A stretch of DNA of 7,848 nt, taken from Oscillospiraceae bacterium (GTDB taxonomy: Bacteria > Bacillota > Clostridia > Oscillospirales > Acutalibacteraceae). The translations under genes and the position numbers were made by a program. Positions 6,138 to 7,848 of the stretch are shown piece after piece. The DNA is taken from positions 1 through 7,848 of the forward strand of contig SVOX01000075.1 in NCBI GenBank assembly GCA_015066165.1, written 5' to 3'. Below the pieces are notes generated by a model. The model had not been told where the DNA came from. It saw only the letters and a list, made by a program, of their open reading frames with translations, and did not search any database. Numbering within the stretch: the first letter of the stretch is position 1; every line of letters starts with the position of its first letter.

Positions 6138-6145
6138 ATTTATAA

Positions 6146-7102
6146 GTGTATTACATATTTTCAATTTTAGCGCTTCTTTGTTGGAGCGGTTCTGACCTTT
6201 TCTCAAAAATGGGAACAAGGGAAAAAGATAAAAACAGTCATTGGAAAGTGGTTTTTGCTGTTGGTCTTATAATGGGTATCCATTTCTTTATTACCCTTAT
6301 TGGCGGGGCGATAATCGATAGTACTGTCGGCGTACAAGGTGTCCACAAAATTGTGGCAAGTCTTTTCTATACCGATTTCAAACTGTTCGATTTTGTAAGA
6401 TATTTGCCCGTAGCAGCCCTTTATATTTTGGCAATGGTAATGGGATATATCGGTCTTCGTTATATCGAACTTTCAATTTCTTCACCGATTTGTAACTCTT
6501 CGGGAGCGTTAGCGTTTCTTTTGTGTTTGCTTTTTGGCATCTTTTCAACAGAAGACATCACCACCACCACTGTTGTAGGTATTGTAATGATTACCGTGGG
6601 CATAGTGGCTTTGGGTTTTGTCGAACAAAGAGAAGACGAAGAAGTGAAAAAAGCAAGACAAGAGAGAGCAAACCGCAAATATGCAAAAAGCATACTCGCA
6701 TTTTTGCTTCCAATATCTTATCTTGTAATTGACGCTTTGGGCACTGTTGGCGATGAGTACATTTTTGCAACTTCCGATATAACAGATTACGCCGCAAACT
6801 CTGCTTTTGAATTTACCTTCTTCTTGCTTGCTGTGTTTGCGTTTATTTGGATAAAGTTTGTTAAGAAGGATAACGTGTTCAAAGGTAATAAGAATTTGTT
6901 CTGGGGCGGTCTATGCGAAACTGTAGGTCAAGTGTTCTATATGGCGGTTATGTTTAGCGACTTCTCTGCCGGTATGGTAATCATTTCGGCTTACTGTGCA
7001 ATATCGGTTCTTTGGAGCAGAATATTCTTGAAGGAAAAAATGTCTTGGAAACACTATGTGGTTATCGCTTTGGTAATTGCCGGTATAGTAATTTTAGGAT
7101 AA
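6146..7102 (+). CDS. DMT-superfamily (EamA-like) membrane transporter, substrate unknown
   Basis: A 318-residue integral membrane protein with a GTG start 8 bases after AAAGGAG (6131-6137). About ten hydrophobic helices can be drawn: near residues 2-20, 34-56, 85-101, 103-130 (one or two), 137-156, 178-197, 216-237, 250-268, 272-290 and 301-318. A charged cytosolic-type loop (residues 158-176, rich in E, R, K) divides it into two halves, as in the 5+5 helix EamA/drug-metabolite transporter fold. The N-terminal CWSGSDLFSK and C-terminal SVLWSRIFLKEKMSWKHY followed by VVIALVIAGIVIL fit this fold, in which the last helices carry the 'exporter with E-K-M/L' pattern. The substrate cannot be told from sequence. 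It lies between parB and the rRNA operon, with its own strong terminator, and its ribosome binding site can be masked by an upstream hairpin. Confidence 0.8.
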   Translation: MYYIFSILALLCWSGSDLFSKMGTREKDKNSHWKVVFAVGLIMGIHFFITLIGGAIIDSTVGVQGVHKIVASLFYTDFKLFDFVRYLPVAALYILAMVMGYIGLRYIELSISSPICNSSGALAFLLCLLFGIFSTEDITTTTVVGIVMITVGIVALGFVEQREDEEVKKARQERANRKYAKSILAFLLPISYLVIDALGTVGDEYIFATSDITDYAANSAFEFTFFLLAVFAFIWIKFVKKDNVFKGNKNLFWGGLCETVGQVFYMAVMFSDFSAGMVIISAYCAISVLWSRIFLKEKMSWKHYVVIALVIAGIVILG

Positions 7103-7131
7103 ATTTATATAAAATTATATACATAATATAT

Positions 7132-7162
7132 ATAAGGGGGCTGTTCGGCTCCCTTATTTTTT
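7132..7162 (+). terminator. Intrinsic terminator after the transporter gene
   Basis: ATAAGGG (7132-7138) pairs with CCCTTAT (7151-7157), extended inward by GGC/GCT, with a loop TGTTCG, followed by a T-rich run. It isolates the upstream genes from the rRNA promoter. Confidence 0.9.
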
Positions 7163-7215
7163 ATAGTGAAATGTGGTTTTAAATGTATATCAACCCCAAG
7201 ATATTGTGCTTGAAA

Positions 7216-7284
7216 AAATATTTAAAAATTTTTTGAAAAAAGTTTAAAAAAAGTGTTGACAAAGGGGAATTGATGTGGTATTAT
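7216..7284 (+). promoter_or_regulatory. rRNA operon promoter with A/T-rich UP-like tract
   Basis: Consensus TTGACA (7256-7261), a 17-base spacer and TATTAT (7279-7284) form the core. An overlapping TATAAT at 7282-7287 would need a 20-base spacer and is less likely. A nearly pure A/T tract with phased A and T runs (about 7216-7253) lies directly upstream, as expected of an UP element. The start should be near 7290, followed by a GC-rich initial region. Only one promoter is seen. Confidence 0.8.
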
Positions 7285-7290
7285 AATCGG

Positions 7291-7517
7291 GCGCCCTTGA
7301 GAAAGGGTGTGTAAAAGTAAGCCAAAAAGCTTACTGACGGACCTTGAAAATTAAACAACGACAATAATAAGGACCCGACAATTCTCGAGAGAAATTGAGA
7401 GAAAGTCAAGTACTTTAAAAGTATTGAAGGACAGAACAGATGCGTCAGCATTGTTCGAAAGAATGAGCGAAGAGCTTATCTAAAAGATTTTAATACCGTA
7501 AGGTGTTAAGAATAGAT
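7291..7517 (+). other. 5' leader of the rRNA precursor, with hairpins and a boxA-like segment
   Basis: This gene-free stretch is the transcribed leader. The 5' end can fold at once (GCGCCCTT, loop GAGA, AAGGGTGT; 7291-7310). A perfect GTAAGC/GCTTAC hairpin follows (7317-7334). CCTTGAAAATTAAACA (7342-7357) resembles the CTTTGAAAACT-type segment of Firmicute rRNA leaders associated with antitermination. Further stems: 7406-7427 (TCAA and TACTT arms, bulged G), 7434-7456 (GAACA/TGTTC plus ATGC/GCAT) and 7490-7509 (TTAATACC, loop GTAA, GGTGTTAA), just before mature 16S. RNase III pairing with the 16S-23S spacer cannot be tested, because the spacer is outside the window. Confidence 0.7.

Positions 7518-7848
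<331 letters not shown>

Noticed and set aside
7282..7287. TATAAT as the rRNA promoter -10
   Set aside because: It would need a 20-base spacer from TTGACA; the overlapping TATTAT at 7279-7284 gives 17.

Overview
The window looks like chromosomal, origin-proximal DNA from a low-GC, endospore-forming member of the Firmicutes. Sporulation genes (a SpoVB-type flippase, SpoVAE), a Soj/Spo0J (ParA/ParB) pair with two perfect parS sites, and the start of a 16S rRNA gene all point this way. The 16S 5' end has the general look of Clostridia of the Oscillospiraceae/Ruminococcaceae type. That placement comes from pattern recognition, not from a search.

Layout: (1) 1-640, minus strand: 5' part of a SpoVB-like polysaccharide/lipid-linked precursor flippase, cut by the window edge. 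Its upstream region holds a good candidate sigma-E promoter, whose -35 overlaps the -35 of a divergent sigma-A promoter. (2) 746-3873, plus strand: a tight operon of rarA (replication-associated AAA+ ATPase) and a YdbS/YdbT-like pair of bacterial-PH-domain membrane proteins. (3) 3904-4338: a perfect parS, spoVAE, and an intrinsic terminator overlapping the spoVAE stop codon. A candidate sigma-G promoter would place its transcription start almost on the parS. (4) 4340-6040: sigma-A promoter, second perfect parS in the 5' UTR, then parA-parB one base apart. (5) 6041-7162: a structured intergenic region whose last hairpin pairs with the Shine-Dalgarno of the next gene, a DMT/EamA-type transporter, followed by a strong terminator. 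(6) 7216-7848: rRNA promoter with an A/T-rich upstream tract, a structured leader of about 227 nt with a boxA-like segment, and the first ~331 nt of 16S rRNA.

How the parts relate: ParA, ParB and the two parS sites form the chromosome-origin segregation system; in relatives ParB on parS also loads SMC condensin. The two parS sites, 489 bp apart, bracket spoVAE, which would act in the forespore in dipicolinic acid uptake. Thus the segregation centromere and a late-sporulation gene share regulatory DNA. I see no phage, transposon, CRISPR or defence genes. The most unusual features are regulatory: parS at the probable spoVAE start, the SD-sequestering hairpin before the transporter, and the overlapping divergent sigma-E/sigma-A promoters.
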